From Gemmatimonadota bacterium (GTDB lineage Bacteria; Gemmatimonadota; Gemmatimonadetes; Gemmatimonadales; Gemmatimonadaceae), in the NCBI GenBank assembly GCA_028287205.1, contig JAQBQC010000109.1, positions 1 through 6,520 on the forward strand: 6,520 nucleotides of DNA. Direction: 5' to 3'. Below the pieces are notes generated by a model. The model saw nothing but the letters and a program-made list of their open reading frames with translations. It was not told the origin of the DNA and searched no databases. Positions 5,573 through 6,520 of the stretch are shown piece after piece. Position 1 is the stretch's first letter. Every line of letters starts with the position of its first letter. Position numbers and translations under genes: made by a program.

Positions 5573-6520
5573 GCCTTCCTCCCCGTATTGATCACGTTGA
5601 TGTTCCGGAAGCGGGACGGGACGCAGCCGTGGCTCACCGCATTCGACTGGCTCGGCTGTCCCTTCCCATCGTTGAACGCGCCGCCCATCTGGTAGCTCTT
5701 CTTGCCCCCGATCATGTCCATCGAGTTCCAGAAATCCGGTGTTCGCATCTGGTACGCGACGTCCTTGAGCATCCCGACGATCTTGCCGCCCTTGATCTCA
5801 TAGAAGAGCTGCCCGCCGAACTGCGCGTTGTAGCGTTGCTGATCGATCGAGAAGGAGCCCTCGCCGATGATCGCGATGCCGCGGTCCGTGGCGGCGATGA
5901 GGTCCTCGAATGACTGCTCCTTCTCGCCGGGGAGCAGCGAGACGTTGGGCATCCGCTGAAACTGGATGTCCTCCCACGACTGCGAATACGAGCAGCCGTG
6001 CGAGCGCGTGGGCTTTCCCTGCTTCTTGTACCACCAGTCGAGCCACGGCGCCTGCTCGCGCGTGGTCTGGTAGTCGTTGACGATTCCTTTCTTGATTATC
6101 AGGAACGTGTCGGGGACGACGCCCTCATCGTCCCACCCGCACGCGGAGAGTGAGCCTGGCTGTGTGCGGTCGCCCTGAATGTTCATGATCTCGGGCCCGT
6201 ACTTGAGCTGGCCGAGCATCTTCTCCGGCGGCGAGACGAAGCTGGTGCCCGCGTAGTTGGCCTCGTAGCCGAGGGCGCGGTCGAGCTCCGTGGGGTGGGC
6301 GACCGACTCGTGGATGGTGAGCCAGAGGTGGCTCGGGTGCAGCACGAGGTCGTAGCGGCCCACGTCCACCGGCTTGGCGGAGAGCTTCTGCACCGCCTCG
6401 GCGGCCCAGCGCGGCGCGGTCTCGGCGAGGCGTGCATCGCGCACGTGCTCGTAGCCGCGGCCCATCGGCGCGATCTCGTTCGACTGGCGCGTCTGGAAGT
6501 CGCTGCCGTCGGCGGAGACG
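5569..6520 (-). CDS. tldD: TldD-type zinc metalloprotease, copy 2, C-terminal part (5' end outside window)
   Basis: The frame is open to the window edge and ends at TGA 5571-5569. The ATG at 6465 is internal: the residues before it (VSADGSDFQTRQSNEIAP) align with TldD1 residues 229-246. About 316 residues are visible, and some 228 N-terminal residues, perhaps with a Tat signal, are missing. HESVAH lies at 6295-6312 and is identical in copy 1. A hand count over the last 298 residues gives about 48 differences from TldD1, roughly 84% identity. Like TldD1 it has Asp at the E. coli Cys-ligand position (NDGKGQPSQ). It keeps a Cys in SHGCVPSRF near the C terminus, where TldD1 has Ala. It is the first visible gene of the overlapping run tldD2-tldE2-tldD1-tldE1, so the operon promoter lies beyond the right edge. 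Confidence 0.92.
   Translation of the reverse strand, partial: VSADGSDFQTRQSNEIAPMGRGYEHVRDARLAETAPRWAAEAVQKLSAKPVDVGRYDLVLHPSHLWLTIHESVAHPTELDRALGYEANYAGTSFVSPPEKMLGQLKYGPEIMNIQGDRTQPGSLSACGWDDEGVVPDTFLIIKKGIVNDYQTTREQAPWLDWWYKKQGKPTRSHGCSYSQSWEDIQFQRMPNVSLLPGEKEQSFEDLIAATDRGIAIIGEGSFSIDQQRYNAQFGGQLFYEIKGGKIVGMLKDVAYQMRTPDFWNSMDMIGGKKSYQMGGAFNDGKGQPSQSNAVSHGCVPSRFRNINVINTGRKA

Larger units (their letters stand above)
1192..6520 (-). repeat. Tandem duplication of a tldD-tldE pair, period about 3.0 kb
   Basis: tldE1 and tldE2 ends are offset by 2998-3010 bases, and the tldD1 and tldD2 stops by 2998, so the unit is one tldD-tldE pair. Nucleotide similarity is strongest in the catalytic part of tldD: 3180-3365 against 6178-6363 is about 91% identical by eye, including an identical run of about 30 bases over the HExxxH region. 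It is much weaker in the 5' halves of the tldE genes. Confidence 0.85.

Noticed and set aside
1..6520. CRISPR array, tRNA/rRNA, insertion sequence or phage genes
   Set aside because: No short regular repeats with spacers, no tRNA-like T-arm or cloverleaf, and no transposase or integrase motifs were seen on either strand.

Overview
The window is GC-rich and tightly packed, and reads as bacterial chromosome. A four-gene run of TldD/TldE (PmbA) family metalloprotease genes covers 1192-6520 on the minus strand. A Tat signal on a TldD protein, a lysine-rich mini-protein and high-GC coding style suggest a Gram-negative environmental bacterium. Gemmatimonadota is my best guess; it is inferred from family flavour only and not proven by any marker in the window.

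Layout, left to right. (1) Positions 1-474 (+) hold the 3' part of a class I SAM-dependent methyltransferase gene. (2) Positions 475-684 contain no convincing gene but end in a textbook intrinsic terminator (634-660) just ahead of a small ORF. (3) Positions 685-849 (+) encode an unrecognised 54-residue protein with a good ribosome binding site. (4) Positions 850-994 separate convergent genes and carry a 28-bp perfect palindrome and a bidirectional terminator hairpin. (5) Positions 995-1096 (-) encode a 33-residue lysine-rich, histone-H1-tail-like peptide. (6) Positions 1097-1191 contain two inverted repeats. (7) Positions 1192-6520 (-) carry, in transcription order, tldD2 (5' end outside the window), tldE2, tldD1 and tldE1.

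The two tldD-tldE pairs are a tandem duplication with a period of about 3.0 kb. All three gene junctions overlap by 1 or 4 bases, so the four proteins are probably made from one mRNA with coupled translation. Each TldD has the HExxxH zinc motif; neither TldE does. This matches the known TldD/TldE heterodimer, in which TldD is catalytic and TldE is metal-free. TldD1 has a Tat signal peptide and the TldE proteins have none, which suggests export of a folded complex. The two TldD copies differ at a C-terminal cysteine (Cys in TldD2, Ala526 in TldD1), and both have Asp where E. coli TldD has its zinc-ligand Cys. The duplicates may therefore differ in activity or substrate.
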